From assembly GCA_017430365.1 (NCBI GenBank), contig JAFRNC010000001.1, positions 124,001 to 188,000 on the forward strand: a stretch of 64,000 nucleotides of DNA, written 5' to 3'. The notes beneath the pieces were generated by a model. The model saw nothing but the letters and a program-made list of their open reading frames with translations. It was not told the DNA's origin and did no database searches. This document shows, piece after piece, positions 25,472 to 35,379 of this stretch. Position 1 is the first letter of the stretch; every line of letters starts with the position of its first letter. The DNA is from Bacteroidales bacterium (GTDB lineage Bacteria > Bacteroidota > Bacteroidia > Bacteroidales > UBA932). The position numbers and the translations under genes were made by a program.

Positions 25472-26689
25472 ATGAAAAAGATTCTGAATATCATTGCAGT
25501 TGCCGTCCTGCTTTGTGTGGCGGTGTCCTGCGGAAGGCAGGAGAAAGCCAAGTATGTCTTCTATTTCATAGGCGATGGAATGAGTTCCACCATCGTCGCG
25601 GCTGCGGAGGCTTATCTTGCGCAGGAAAGGGGAGTAATAGGGATGGACCCCCTGAGTTTTACCGTTTTCCCCGTCATGGGCGAGGCTACCAGCTTCTCGG
25701 CCAGCAACATCATCACCGATTCTTCAGCTGCCGGCACCGCACTTTCCACGGGCGAGAAGACCAATAACGGCATGCTCTGCATCGCTCCCGATTCCACCAC
25801 GCTTCAGACAAGTATCGCTTACAAGATTCATGACGCCGGTTTCAGCGTAGGTGTGTCGTCCACCACCACGATCAACCATGCAACCCCCGCTTCTTTCTTC
25901 GGCCACAACATCAAGAGGGGCAACTACTATGAAATCGGCAAGGAAATACCTGCGACCGGCTTCGAGTATTTCGCAGGCGGCGGACTCTACCATCCCAACG
26001 GCAAGGACAGCACGCAGACCCCCAATCTCTTCGACATGATTGCCGACGGCGGCTATACCATCTGCAATGGTTATGAGGATTTCAAAACCAAAAAAGACGC
26101 TGAACGCATAATGCTTATCCAGAGCGAAAGGTCTGAGGAGATCTGCCCCTACGCCCTGGGCCGTCCTGAAGGAGCACTTACGCTCTCGCAGATTGTCGAG
26201 GCCGGCATATCCGTCTTGGAACGCAACCGCAAGGGCTTTTTCCTGATGACGGAGGGAGGTCTTATCGACTGGACCGCCCATAGCAACGATCTGGCCGGCA
26301 CCATTATCGAGACTCTCGATTTCTCAGATGCCATCGCCGTCGCCAAGGCCTTCTATGACCGTCACCCGAAGGAGACGCTCATAGTTGTCACTGCCGACCA
26401 TGAGACCGGCGGCCTGGGACTCGGACGCCGGGGTTACACTTTCGACCTGACTGTGATCGACAGCGTGAAGAAATCCGACACCACCACCGACGTGGAGGAA
26501 TATATGAACGACCGGAAGTCAATGGACTCCCTCAACCGTGCCGCCAGGGTCGGTTGGACGACCGGATCCCACAGCGGAGGTCCCGTCCCCGTATGGGCCA
26601 TCGGCGTCGGTTCGGAGAAGTTTGCCGGCCGTCAGGACAATACTGACATTCCCAAGAAGATCTGCGAGGCCATGGGAGTGGCTTTTTAG
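25472..26689 (+). CDS. Alkaline phosphatase (lipoprotein)
   Basis: The 405-residue protein begins with a lipoprotein-type signal (VAVSCGRQ, Cys near residue 18). It shows the alkaline phosphatase fold: FIGDGMSS at ~32, the nucleophile Ser in NIITDSSAAGTALSTG (~86-101), the metal-binding TADHETGGLG and the C-terminal WTTGSHSGGPVPVWAIG. It hydrolyses phosphate monoesters in the periplasm. It is followed 9 nt later by a GHL10 gene. A weak TAnnTTTG-like box (TACTTTAG) lies just upstream, between the terminator and the start. Confidence 0.93.
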   Translation: MKKILNIIAVAVLLCVAVSCGRQEKAKYVFYFIGDGMSSTIVAAAEAYLAQERGVIGMDPLSFTVFPVMGEATSFSASNIITDSSAAGTALSTGEKTNNGMLCIAPDSTTLQTSIAYKIHDAGFSVGVSSTTTINHATPASFFGHNIKRGNYYEIGKEIPATGFEYFAGGGLYHPNGKDSTQTPNLFDMIADGGYTICNGYEDFKTKKDAERIMLIQSERSEEICPYALGRPEGALTLSQIVEAGISVLERNRKGFFLMTEGGLIDWTAHSNDLAGTIIETLDFSDAIAVAKAFYDRHPKETLIVVTADHETGGLGLGRRGYTFDLTVIDSVKKSDTTTDVEEYMNDRKSMDSLNRAARVGWTTGSHSGGPVPVWAIGVGSEKFAGRQDNTDIPKKICEAMGVAF

Positions 26690-26698
26690 GAGATACAG

Positions 26699-28225
26699 AT
26701 GACAAGGAAGCTTTCCGTTATTCTGATCGCCCTGCTCGCGGCACTGCCCGTTTTCTCCCAGGAACTGCCAAAGCATGAGTTCCGTGGCGCCTGGTTGCAC
26801 ATTGTGGGCAATCAGCAGATCAAGACCCTTTCCCGCAGCCAGATCCAGCAGTGGTTCACATCCACGCTGGACAGGCTGCAGGCTCAGGGATGCAATGCTG
26901 TCATTTTCCAGGTCAGGCCGCAGGCCGACGCATTTTACGCCTCTTCCATAGAACCTTGGACAAGGTTCCTGACGGGAGAGCAGGGCGTGGCTCCGGATCC
27001 TTTCTGGGATCCCCTGCAGTTCATGATAGAGCAGTGCCATGCCCGCGGTATGGAACTCCATGCCTGGCTCAATCCATACAGGGTGACATCCAACGACCAG
27101 GAACAGCTCTGCCCCGAGCATCTCTATTTCAAGAATCCCGATATATTCAGGCGCTACGGGAAGCAGCTCTATTTCGATCCCGGCGAACCTGAGAGCGTGG
27201 AGCATACGGTAAAGGTGATAGCCGACATAGTCTCGCGATATGACGTGGACGCCATCCATTTCGACGACTATTTCTATCCATACCCCGTAAAATTCGAGGA
27301 GTTCCACGACGACGCCTCGTTCGACAAATATGCAGCCGCCCAGGGATTCGAATACTGGCAGAAGGGCGACTGGCGCAGGCACAATGTAGAGACGCTGATC
27401 CATGCGGTGAACGATACCATCAAGGCCATCAAGCCCTGGGTACGTTTCGGCATCTCTCCTTTCGGCATACACCGCAACAAGAAAGATACGCCCGACGGGA
27501 GCGGAAGCGATACCAACGGACTCTCCAATTACGAAGAGCTTTTCGCCGACGTCCCGGCATGGGCGGACAAAGGTTACATAGATTATGTGGTGCCCCAGCT
27601 ATATTGGCGCATAGGCCATCCGGCAGCCGATTACGAAGTGTTGATCAACTGGTGGAACGACCGGAACTGCAAGGGACATCTTTACGTAGGCCAGAGCATC
27701 GGTACATTCAATGAACCTGACCTTGACAATCCCAAGGTCACGCAGACCGCGCGCAAGTTCTCCCTGGTGCGCGACCTGCCGAACGTGGACGGGAACGTCT
27801 GGTGGCCGGGCTGGTCACTGGCTCCCGAGGCGCAGCCCGGGTACTCTCCTTCCCGTAAAGCGGCTTTCGCACTGCAGGATTCCCTGCGCCTGATTTACCA
27901 GCGCACCCCTGCCCTTATTCCAGCATATACCGATCTCGACAGCGTGGCTCCGGAAGCCCCTGTATCCGTACGGGCATCCGGCCACGGGATCTCCTGGAAG
28001 GGAGCCGAGACTCAGGATATCATGCAGCAGCCCCATTTCTTTGTGGTGTACTGCTTCGGGGCCGGGGAGGAGATAGATATATCGAAGAGCGGACATATAG
28101 TGAAAATCACCCGCGACACGCACTTCAAACCTTCCTGGAAACGTGACGGGAAGCACAGATACGTGGTGACGACGGTGGACCGCTGCTGGAACGAAAGTGA
28201 ACCCTCAACAATTATAAAGTGGTAA
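26699..28225 (+). CDS. Family 10 glycosyl hydrolase-like protein (GHL10, DUF187)
   Basis: 508 residues with an N-terminal signal peptide (cleavage near VFSQ). Residues ~25-340 match GHL10: [60 protein letters not shown] and [10 protein letters not shown]. The C-terminal ~100 residues look like a beta-rich module. YngK-type proteins probably cleave cell-wall or other glycans; activity is uncertain. It is likely in one transcript with the phosphatase upstream and asnS downstream (2-nt gap). Confidence 0.93.
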   Translation: MTRKLSVILIALLAALPVFSQELPKHEFRGAWLHIVGNQQIKTLSRSQIQQWFTSTLDRLQAQGCNAVIFQVRPQADAFYASSIEPWTRFLTGEQGVAPDPFWDPLQFMIEQCHARGMELHAWLNPYRVTSNDQEQLCPEHLYFKNPDIFRRYGKQLYFDPGEPESVEHTVKVIADIVSRYDVDAIHFDDYFYPYPVKFEEFHDDASFDKYAAAQGFEYWQKGDWRRHNVETLIHAVNDTIKAIKPWVRFGISPFGIHRNKKDTPDGSGSDTNGLSNYEELFADVPAWADKGYIDYVVPQLYWRIGHPAADYEVLINWWNDRNCKGHLYVGQSIGTFNEPDLDNPKVTQTARKFSLVRDLPNVDGNVWWPGWSLAPEAQPGYSPSRKAAFALQDSLRLIYQRTPALIPAYTDLDSVAPEAPVSVRASGHGISWKGAETQDIMQQPHFFVVYCFGAGEEIDISKSGHIVKITRDTHFKPSWKRDGKHRYVVTTVDRCWNESEPSTIIKW

Positions 28226-28227
28226 AT

Positions 28228-29607
28228 ATGAAAAGAATAAAGGATTATCTGAGCGGACAGCCGCAGGAAGATGCAGTGGTAAAGGGCTGGGTCCGCACGA
28301 AGCGTGGGAACAAGAACGTGGCTTTCATAGCCCTCAACGACGGTTCCACGATCAACAATATACAGATTGTGTGCGACCTTTCCAAGTTCGACGAGGCCCT
28401 GATGAAACAGATCACCACGGGAGCATGCCTCTGCGTCCGCGGAGACCTGGTTCCCTCCATGGGCAGCGGCCAGGCCGTCGAGGTCCAGGCGCGTTCCATC
28501 GAGATTTACGGAACCGCAGACGCCGAGACCTATCCCCTTCAGAAAAAGGGGCACAGCATGGAGTTCCTGCGCGAGATAGCCCATCTCCGCCCTCGCACAA
28601 ACACTTTCGGCGCAGTCCTCCGTATCCGGCACGCAATGGCTTTCGCCATCCATAAATTCTTCAACGACAAGGGATTCTGCTACCTGCATACCCCTCTCAT
28701 CACTGCCAGCGACTGCGAAGGTGCGGGCGAGATGTTCCAGGTCACGACGCTTGACATCGACAATCTCCCGCGCACTGAGGACGGTAAGGTCGATTACTCC
28801 CAGGATTTCTTCGGCCGCCAGACCTCGCTTACGGTGAGCGGCCAGCTCGAAGGCGAACTTGGCGCCACCGCCCTTGGCAATATCTACACATTCGGCCCGA
28901 CCTTCCGTGCCGAGAACTCCAATACTCCCCGCCATCTTGCGGAGTTCTGGATGGTGGAGCCAGAAATGGCGTTCTACGATGTCAACGACCTGATGGATCT
29001 CGAAGAGGAGTTCATCAAGTATCTGGTTCAGTATGCTCTGGACAACTGCCAGGACGACCTCGCATTCCTCAACAAGATGATAGATCCCGAACTGATCGAC
29101 CGCCTGAAGAGCGTCGTTTCCACCGAATTCGTGCGGCTGACCTATACCGAAGGCATCAAAATCCTCGAGGCGAGCGGCCAGAAGTTCGAGTTCCCCGTCG
29201 CGTGGGGTGTGGACCTGCAGAGCGAGCATGAGAGATATCTCGTGGAGAAGCATTTCGGCAAGCCGGTCATCCTGACCGACTATCCGAAAGACATCAAGGC
29301 GTTCTACATGAAGCAGAACGATGACGGAAAGACCGTCCGCGGAACGGACGTGCTCTTCCCGAAGATCGGCGAGATCATAGGCGGCTCCGAACGTGAGTCC
29401 TCTCTTGAAAAGCTCAACAACAGGATCGCGGAACTGAAAATGGATACAACCAACCTCTGGTGGTATATCGACACCCGCCGCTACGGCACCTGCCCCCACA
29501 GCGGATTCGGACTCGGCTTCGAGCGCCTGCTGCTCTTCGTAACCGGCATGAGCAACATCCGCGACGTAATACCTTTCCCGCGTACACCAAAGAGCGCTGA
29601 GTTTTAA
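28228..29607 (+). CDS. asnS: Asparaginyl-tRNA synthetase
   Basis: This class II enzyme charges tRNA-Asn. From the ATG at 28228 it has 459 residues. The N-terminal OB fold (~15-110) includes [23 protein letters not shown]. The catalytic domain has motif 2 [20 protein letters not shown] and motif 3 [10 protein letters not shown], both diagnostic for AsnRS. Length is usual. Confidence 0.97.
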   Translation: MKRIKDYLSGQPQEDAVVKGWVRTKRGNKNVAFIALNDGSTINNIQIVCDLSKFDEALMKQITTGACLCVRGDLVPSMGSGQAVEVQARSIEIYGTADAETYPLQKKGHSMEFLREIAHLRPRTNTFGAVLRIRHAMAFAIHKFFNDKGFCYLHTPLITASDCEGAGEMFQVTTLDIDNLPRTEDGKVDYSQDFFGRQTSLTVSGQLEGELGATALGNIYTFGPTFRAENSNTPRHLAEFWMVEPEMAFYDVNDLMDLEEEFIKYLVQYALDNCQDDLAFLNKMIDPELIDRLKSVVSTEFVRLTYTEGIKILEASGQKFEFPVAWGVDLQSEHERYLVEKHFGKPVILTDYPKDIKAFYMKQNDDGKTVRGTDVLFPKIGEIIGGSERESSLEKLNNRIAELKMDTTNLWWYIDTRRYGTCPHSGFGLGFERLLLFVTGMSNIRDVIPFPRTPKSAEF

Positions 29608-29635
29608 TTCTTGACTTAAACCTGGACAAAGAACT

Positions 29636-30262
<627 letters not shown>

Positions 30263-30264
30263 TC

Positions 30265-30999
30265 ATGAAATGGTGGGGCGGTCGTCATCAGGAGGACAGG
30301 GTCGGTTTCTACACGACCCTGGTATTCCATCTTGCCCTGCTGATCGTCCTGCTGGCCGTATCGATCGGCCGCGTAGCTACAAGCGAAAACACCTTCGTCC
30401 TCGATTTCACGAAACAGGAAGAGCTCGAGAAGCTTCAGAAGGAGATTGAAATCAAAGAGGAAGTCAACCGCAATCTGGAAGAGATGCTTGCCCGGCGGCC
30501 TGAGCAGCGCATCCGCAACGTCGCGGTAGACGCAGGCAGCAAACTCCGGGACGACCGTTTCAAGAATCCTACGGAAGTGTACGACGAGGCGAGGGAACTC
30601 CAGCGCAAACTGGACGCCTCCCGCCGCGACGCACTTGCGCAGCAGGCGAAGGATGAGGCGGTCGATCTGGACCAGCAGCAGAAAGGCCAGGAGTCAAGCG
30701 AACCGGCTCCGGCTTATCACGGGCCTTCCGTCATTTCATATGAACTTGAGGGCCGCAAAGCCCTGAGCCTCCCCGTGCCTGCCTATAAAGGCTACGGCGC
30801 AGGCGACGTGCTGGTGGACATAGAGGTCAACCCGGCAGGCCGCGTGGTAGACGCCCGCGTCCGTCCCGACGGCTCCTCGGGTGACGCCTCGCTCCATTCC
30901 TTCGCAATCGACGCTGCAAAGCGTTCCCGTTTCTCCGCCTCGGCCGACGCTGCCAAGACGCAGCAAGGCTGGATACTATATCGTTTTATCGCCCAGTAA
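30265..30999 (+). CDS. TonB-like energy-transducer protein
   Basis: From the ATG at 30265 the 244-residue product has one N-terminal transmembrane helix (VGFYTTLVFHLALLIVLLAV, ~13-32). A charged coiled-coil-like stretch (~50-150, KLQKEIEIKEEVNRNLEEM) follows, then a C-terminal TonB/TolA-like domain (VLVDIEVNPAGRVVDARVR...). The plan matches TonB proteins, though the linker is Glu/Lys-rich rather than Pro-rich. It could partner the ExbB/ExbD cluster 5 kb upstream; no direct evidence shows this. It is translationally close to udk. Confidence 0.75.
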   Translation: MKWWGGRHQEDRVGFYTTLVFHLALLIVLLAVSIGRVATSENTFVLDFTKQEELEKLQKEIEIKEEVNRNLEEMLARRPEQRIRNVAVDAGSKLRDDRFKNPTEVYDEARELQRKLDASRRDALAQQAKDEAVDLDQQQKGQESSEPAPAYHGPSVISYELEGRKALSLPVPAYKGYGAGDVLVDIEVNPAGRVVDARVRPDGSSGDASLHSFAIDAAKRSRFSASADAAKTQQGWILYRFIAQ

Positions 31000-31009
31000 T
31001 ACTAAAACC

Positions 31010-31969
31010 ATGAAACCTGAAGTAGCCGCCGCAATCGACAGCATCGATGTTACGATGAATGCCGGTGGCATGAACACTATCAACATCGTCCTGGCCTTCG
31101 TCATGTACGGAGTGGCCTTGGGCATCAAACCCAAAACCTTCGTAGACCTTTTCAAGAAACCCAAGTCAGTCATCATCGGGGCGTGCTGCCAGCTGATTCT
31201 GCTGCCGCTGTTCACATTCCTGCTGTCCCTTTTACTCGACAGCGTGGGAATGATTTCCTGGACCATGGCGCTCGGAATGATTCTCGTGGCTTCATGCCCG
31301 GGAGGCAACATTTCCAATTTCATGAGCTCCATCGGCCGTGGAAACATCGAGCTGTCAGTCTGCCTGACCGCGATCAGCACCGCCCTGGCCGTCCTGATGA
31401 CGCCTTTCAATTTCTGGTTCTACGGGAACATGTTCCTCAAGTTCGCTTCGGTGCACGGAGAGGTCCCTTATCTGTCGATACCCCTCTGGGATGTATTCAA
31501 GACCATATTCATACTGCTCGGCATTCCTTTGACGCTCGGTATCCTGACATCCCATTTCCTGCCGAAGGTGGCCGCGAAGTTGAAGAAGCCTTTCCAGTGG
31601 GTCAGCATAGTGTTCTTCCTCGTCATGGTTGTGCTCTCTTTCGTGGGCAACATGGACGCTTTCCTCAAGTGTATCAAGTATATCTTCGTGATAGTGCTGA
31701 TCCACAACCTGCTGGCGCTCCTTATCGGTTACGGTATGGGAACCGCTTTCAAGGTGCCCCGCCGCGACCGCCGTACCCTGACCATCGAGACCGGCATACA
31801 GAATTCCGGCCTGGGACTGGTGCTGCTTCTCGGTACATCTATCTTCGCCGGCCTTCCGCCTCACGGAGGTATGCTTGTCATCACCGCATGGTGGGGAGTC
31901 TGGCACATCATTTCCGGCCTTTCCGTGGCTGCTATATTCAACAGATCAAAGAAACCCATAGATCGATGA
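31010..31969 (+). CDS. Bile acid:sodium symporter family (BASS) transporter
   Basis: The 319-residue membrane protein has about nine or ten hydrophobic helices and BASS landmarks: GIKPKTFVDLFKKPK, ASCPGGNISNFMSS and ETGIQNSGLGLVLL. Such proteins move organic anions with sodium. The substrate is unknown. The ATG at 31010 is used; longer in-frame readings run into the upstream gene. Its stop overlaps the start of the next gene by ATGA, implying translational coupling. Confidence 0.92.
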   Translation: MKPEVAAAIDSIDVTMNAGGMNTINIVLAFVMYGVALGIKPKTFVDLFKKPKSVIIGACCQLILLPLFTFLLSLLLDSVGMISWTMALGMILVASCPGGNISNFMSSIGRGNIELSVCLTAISTALAVLMTPFNFWFYGNMFLKFASVHGEVPYLSIPLWDVFKTIFILLGIPLTLGILTSHFLPKVAAKLKKPFQWVSIVFFLVMVVLSFVGNMDAFLKCIKYIFVIVLIHNLLALLIGYGMGTAFKVPRRDRRTLTIETGIQNSGLGLVLLLGTSIFAGLPPHGGMLVITAWWGVWHIISGLSVAAIFNRSKKPIDR

Positions 31970-33366
31970 GTAACAAGAAAATTTCACGTCGCGAAGCCAT
32001 CAAGGGAATGCTCTTCGCGGGAATGGGCCTGATGTCGGTCAGTCCCATCATCCAGGCCTGCGGCTCGAAGACCGGCAAGGCCTCTGCTGACAGTTCTGAA
32101 ATCCCGTGGACCGAAGCCCCTGAAGGATCCCGTATAGACACGCGTACCTGGGACAAGATGGGCGAGACTATCGGTATGCTCGGCCTGGGATGCATGCGTC
32201 TTCCTTCGCTCCCGTCCGAAGGCGGCGGAAGAGGGCATGGCGGCAGGCTCGACCAGGAAGCCGTCAATGCCATGATAGACTATGCCATCGCACACGGCAT
32301 CAATTACTTTGATACCGCCCCTGCCTATGGTGAATCTGAAAAGGTAACCGGCATAGCGCTGAGCCGCCATCCCCGCGAGAGTTATATGATTGCGACGAAG
32401 ATGTCCAACATGGCTTTCGGTCGGTCGGAACCCACTCTGGAAGCGGCCAGGCAGATGTTCGAAAACTCCTTGAAGAACCTCCAGACGGATTATGTCGATT
32501 TCTTCCTTCTGCATAATGTCTCCAGCAAGGAAGAACTCAAACGCCGTTTCTTGGACAACGGTGTATTCGACTATATCCTGGAGCAGAAAGCTGCGGGAAA
32601 GATCCGGCACCTGGGCTTCTCGTTCCATGGCAGCAATGCTACCTTCCCTCCGCTTGTGGATTATTACGACTGGGATTTCGTTCAGATACAGCTTAACTAT
32701 GCCGACTGGAAGGACATGCCCGCCAACTGGGGTCCTTCGCTCGGCGAAACCAGTTCGGAATATCTGTATAACTACCTTACGGAGAAAGGTATCCCCGTTC
32801 TGGTCATGGAGCCCGTGAAGGGAGGTGCGCTGGCCAATGTCAACGACGCCATCGCCGGTGTCATGCGCTCCCGCCATCCCGAACTGACTCCTGCAGGAAA
32901 CGCCCTCACCTTCGTCGGCAGCCTGCCCAATGTCATGGTCACCCTGAGCGGCATGTCGAATATGGAGCAGCTCAAGGAGAATGTCTCCATATTTACCGGT
33001 TTCCAGCCTTTCGACAAGAAAGATATGGAATTCATGCAGACCGTCGCCGACCTCTACAAGTCCAACATCCACATTCCCTGCACGGCATGTTCCTACTGCA
33101 TGCCCTGTCCCCATGCCGTTGACATTCCCGGTAACTTCCGTGCTTTCAACGCTGCCAGCGATGCCCTCAGCATCCCGGATCCGGAGAAGAAGGGCAAGGA
33201 CTTCAACAAGAAGAGGAAAGCCTTCCTCAAGCTTTATGAGGAACTTCCTTCAGCCGTCAGGGCCGACGCTTGCGTGGCTTGCAATGCATGTCTGCCCAAA
33301 TGCCCCCAGCATATCCGCATCCCTGAGCAGATGAAGATGATCAGCGACCTGGTGGCGAAGTTGTAG
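31966..33366 (+). CDS. Tat-exported aldo/keto reductase with 4Fe-4S domain
   Basis: The 466-residue protein starts MSNKKISRREAIKGM, a twin-arginine signal, with a Cys in IIQAC near residue 32 that may be lipidated. Residues ~55-360 are an aldo/keto reductase barrel (GLGCMRLP, FDTAPAYGESE, KIRHLGFSFHGS). Two ferredoxin-like Cys clusters follow: CTACSYCMPCP (~371-381) and CVACNACLPKCPQ (~436-448). The substrate is unknown. The start overlaps the transporter stop, so the two probably act together. A strong terminator follows at 33417. Confidence 0.93.
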   Translation: MSNKKISRREAIKGMLFAGMGLMSVSPIIQACGSKTGKASADSSEIPWTEAPEGSRIDTRTWDKMGETIGMLGLGCMRLPSLPSEGGGRGHGGRLDQEAVNAMIDYAIAHGINYFDTAPAYGESEKVTGIALSRHPRESYMIATKMSNMAFGRSEPTLEAARQMFENSLKNLQTDYVDFFLLHNVSSKEELKRRFLDNGVFDYILEQKAAGKIRHLGFSFHGSNATFPPLVDYYDWDFVQIQLNYADWKDMPANWGPSLGETSSEYLYNYLTEKGIPVLVMEPVKGGALANVNDAIAGVMRSRHPELTPAGNALTFVGSLPNVMVTLSGMSNMEQLKENVSIFTGFQPFDKKDMEFMQTVADLYKSNIHIPCTACSYCMPCPHAVDIPGNFRAFNAASDALSIPDPEKKGKDFNKKRKAFLKLYEELPSAVRADACVACNACLPKCPQHIRIPEQMKMISDLVAKL

Positions 33367-33416
33367 GGCCACGTTTTTCCGCTGCAATGTACGCGTCAGC
33401 AGGTCAGTGATTTATG

Positions 33417-33456
33417 AAAGTTGATCCCCCTGGTTTTCAGGGGGATCAACTTTTAT
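33417..33456 (+). terminator. Terminator of the BASS-reductase operon
   Basis: A perfect 16-bp stem (AAAGTTGATCCCCCTG with its complement at 33438-33453) and a GTTTT loop lead into a T-rich tail, 50 nt after the stop. Confidence 0.9.
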
Positions 33457-33513
33457 AATCGGCTGACAGTCAATTGCGTCCGTTGCAGCGGGGAAGGTCT
33501 GGATAAACAAGGT

Positions 33514-33623
33514 GGGCAAGGTCCAATTATAAAGTCGACACCTTGCCCGTTGGAACGTTGGTATACTGCAGCCTGACGCTAATGAACCGGGCAAGGTGTC
33601 AAGCTTGAAATCGGACCTTGCCC
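33514..33623. repeat. Composite inverted repeat, two 36-bp arms each holding a 9-bp palindrome
   Basis: The arm at 33514-33549 starts GGGCAAGGTCC and ends ACACCTTGCCCG; the arm at 33588-33623 is its inverted copy with a diverged centre. Within each arm GGGCAAGGT faces ACCTTGCCC, so the motif occurs four times in alternating orientation across 110 bp. It is non-coding and lies between a terminator and the next repeat set. Confidence 0.85.
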
Positions 33624-33634
33624 AAATTTGGTCC

Positions 33635-33904
33635 GCCCCCTCGGTATTCAAAGCGCGCATCCGCGCGCGCTCCACAAGATAAGGGGCAGGCTTTTCCCCA
33701 TCAACTGAGAAAGGAACGCAGTGACTCAGGGGAGCTCGAGGGGGTTCGCCCCCTCGGTATTCAAAGCGCGCATCCGCGCGAGCTCCACAAGATAAAAGGC
33801 AGGCTTTTCCCCATCAACTGAGAAAGGAACGCAGTGACTCAGGGGAGCTCGAGGGGGTCCGCCCCCTCGGTATTCAAAGCGCGCATCCGCGCGCGCTCCA
33901 CAAG
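33635..33904. repeat. Tandem 113-bp intergenic repeats beside tRNA-Ala
   Basis: GCCCCCTCGGTATTCAAAGC starts at 33635, 33748 and 33861, a period of exactly 113 bp. The first two units differ at about 4 bases; the third stops after ~45 bp at the tRNA terminator. Each junction is a hairpin (CGAGGGGG-TTCG-CCCCCTCG), followed by GCGCG-CATC-CGCGC. Each unit holds GCTCCACAAGATAA, which is identical to the 3' end of the tRNA-Ala gene plus flank, in inverted orientation. The gene-free stretch 33367-33941 is filled by a terminator and these repeats. Confidence 0.9.
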
Positions 33905-33947
33905 ATAAAAGAGCTGGCTAAAAGCCAGCTCTTTTATCTTGTGGAGC
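33895..33947 (-). terminator. 24-bp perfect palindrome, terminator of tRNA-Ala
   Basis: 33895-33918 and 33924-33947 are perfect 24-bp complements around a TAAAA loop. The minus-strand copy runs from the last bases of the tRNA acceptor stem into T-rich sequence. It can act as the tRNA terminator; its left arm is the truncated third repeat unit. Confidence 0.7.
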
Positions 33948-34014
33948 ATAGGGGATTCGAACCCCTGACCTATAGATTGCGAACCTATCGCTCTACCAAC
34001 TGAGCTAATACCCC
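33942..34014 (-). tRNA. tRNA-Ala (anticodon CGC)
   Basis: The minus strand folds into a 73-nt cloverleaf. The acceptor GGGGTAT pairs with ATGCTCC, and the D stem is GCTC/GAGC. The anticodon loop TTCGCAA lies on stem ATAGG/TCTAT, and the T arm is AGGGG-TTCGAAT-CCCCT. The anticodon is CGC, reading GCG (Ala). Position 3-70 is a G-U pair and the discriminator is A, both alanine identity features. CCA is not encoded. Confidence 0.93.
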
Positions 34015-34062
34015 TTTGGATCGAGTTGCAAATGTACGGTTTTAAGAATTAAAATCCAACAT

Positions 34063-34881
34063 TTATTCGGCAGCGATCACGTCCTTGAATGTCCGGAAAC
34101 CGTAGCCGCGCGCCTTGAGCGTATCGATGATTTCGCCTAGATGGTTGTAGGGCCTTTCGTATTCTTCTTTGTCGGGATAGTTCATCGCGTGGATCAGAAG
34201 GATGATACCGTTGAGTCCGTCTGTCTCCTCGATCTCCCAAAGACGTGCGAGCATCTGGTCGATACTCTTGTATGCAGTCATGTCGGGCGTCGTCCAGTCC
34301 AGGCCGAAAATAGGGCCTTCGGAAGGATTCAGGAGCTTGTAGCCAAGGGCTTCCATGTTCTCGCGCGATTCCGTATTGCAGGTCTCGTAGGGAGGAATCA
34401 GCCAGCAGTACTGTTTCTTTTCCAGGCCGAAGCGGTTCAGCTGTTTCTCCATCAGGGCGAAGTCTGCCGCGAGCGAGTCGGCGCTTACCAGAGTCCTGCC
34501 GTTCTCGCAGAGTACCAGGTGTGCATAGGAGTGGGATGACAGGTAGTGTCCTTCGTCGATTATCCGCTGGATGGGCTCCTGATACTGGGGCTGGACGAAA
34601 CAGACGCCGGTAGGGAAGAACGAACCTTTCACATTCTTCTCCTTCAAGGTGTTGAGGACAGGCACGACGCCGTCGAAATTTTCAAAGAAGCCTTTGTCGT
34701 TCTCGCTGTAGTGGGCCGTAAAGACCAGATACACATTCTTTTCATCAGGATTCACACGACGGACGATGCCAGCGTCGTCTTTTACGAATACCGGTGCCTG
34801 GGGTGTCGCCTGCTTTCCGCAGGAAGAGATAATGGCCAATGCGGCGGCTGCGGCCGCGAAGATTGTTCTGAAATGTTTCAT
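34063..34881 (-). CDS. Polysaccharide deacetylase-like lipoprotein
   Basis: Starting at the ATG whose A is base 34881 the 272-residue product has a lipoprotein signal (lipobox IISSC, Cys21). The rest resembles a NodB-fold deacetylase: YLVFTAHYSENDKG (~51-64), GSFFPTGVCF (~86-95), the metal-type motif SHSYAH (H117, H121) and a C-terminal IILLIHAMNYPDK. The usual TFDDG aspartate pair in motif 1 is missing; TAH stands in its place, as in some Bacteroidota relatives. Activity on acetylated envelope glycans is possible but unproved. Confidence 0.82.
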   Translation of the reverse strand: MKHFRTIFAAAAAALAIISSCGKQATPQAPVFVKDDAGIVRRVNPDEKNVYLVFTAHYSENDKGFFENFDGVVPVLNTLKEKNVKGSFFPTGVCFVQPQYQEPIQRIIDEGHYLSSHSYAHLVLCENGRTLVSADSLAADFALMEKQLNRFGLEKKQYCWLIPPYETCNTESRENMEALGYKLLNPSEGPIFGLDWTTPDMTAYKSIDQMLARLWEIEETDGLNGIILLIHAMNYPDKEEYERPYNHLGEIIDTLKARGYGFRTFKDVIAAE

Positions 34882-34889
34882 AGTTATTG

Positions 34890-34897
34890 CGAAGTTA
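34890..34897 (-). promoter_or_regulatory. Probable -7 box of the deacetylase-like gene
   Basis: The minus strand reads TAACTTCG (one mismatch to TAnnTTTG), 8 nt before the start codon. Confidence 0.35.
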
Positions 34898-34942
34898 GTC
34901 ATTTCGCTTGAATCGGACAAAAATCCTTATAAATTTAGTTTT

Positions 34943-34963
34943 TCTACTAATTTTATTAGGAGA
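34943..34963 (+). promoter_or_regulatory. Candidate BlaI-type operator
   Basis: TCTACTAA-TTTTA-TTAGGAGA is a palindrome with one mismatch (7 of 8 bases pair). It ends 15 nt before the -7 box of the blaI-like gene, so it covers the -33 region. The same half-site and 5-nt spacer recur at 49591-49611. An extra half-site TACTAA is at 34993-34998, downstream of the -7 box. Confidence 0.55.
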
Positions 34964-34978
34964 TATTGTTTTTTATTG

Positions 34979-34986
34979 TATCTTTG
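34979..34986 (+). promoter_or_regulatory. -7 box of the blaI-M56-TPR operon
   Basis: TATCTTTG, a full TAnnTTTG match, 30 nt before the ATG at 35017. Confidence 0.65.
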
Positions 34987-35016
34987 CATTGGTACTAAAT
35001 CCCCGAGACTTTGAAA

Positions 35017-35379
35017 ATGGAAAAACTTACTGCAAAAGAAGATGAGATTCTCAGGATGTTCTGGGCCTACGGGCCGATGTTCATCCAGGATCTACTCAAA
35101 CATTTCCCCGATCCCAAACCGCACTACAATACCGTGGCCACCCAGGTAGGTTTCCTGGAAGACAAGGGCTATCTCGCCCGAGAGAAGTTTGCCAACGCCT
35201 ATCGCTATCACGCCCTTGTGAACGAGCAGGAGTTCGCCGACCTGGTCATTTCCGATACGGTCGAGAAGTTTTACGACAATTCGTACGCCAGTGTCGTCTC
35301 CCACTTCGTACGGGATGAGAAGATGGATCTCGACGAGCTGAAGGCCCTGATCGCTCAAATCGAAAACCAGCGGAAATGA
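35017..35379 (+). CDS. BlaI/MecI/CopY family repressor
   Basis: The 120-residue protein is a winged-helix repressor of the penicillinase repressor family (ltakEdeILrmfW-type start, MEKLTAKEDEILRMFWAYG). A recognition region HYNTVATQVGFLEDKGYL follows, then a C-terminal dimerisation helix region. BlaI relatives bind palindromes at their own promoter and are cleaved when the partner M56 sensor protease is activated. The ATG at 35017 is preferred to the TTG six bases earlier. It overlaps the M56 gene by ATGA. Confidence 0.93.
   Translation: MEKLTAKEDEILRMFWAYGPMFIQDLLKHFPDPKPHYNTVATQVGFLEDKGYLAREKFANAYRYHALVNEQEFADLVISDTVEKFYDNSYASVVSHFVRDEKMDLDELKALIAQIENQRK

Noticed and set aside
33514..34014. 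Integrative element attached at tRNA-Ala
   Set aside because: The repeats copy the tRNA 3' end, but there is no integrase, phage or conjugation gene nearby and no second attachment site enclosing cargo.
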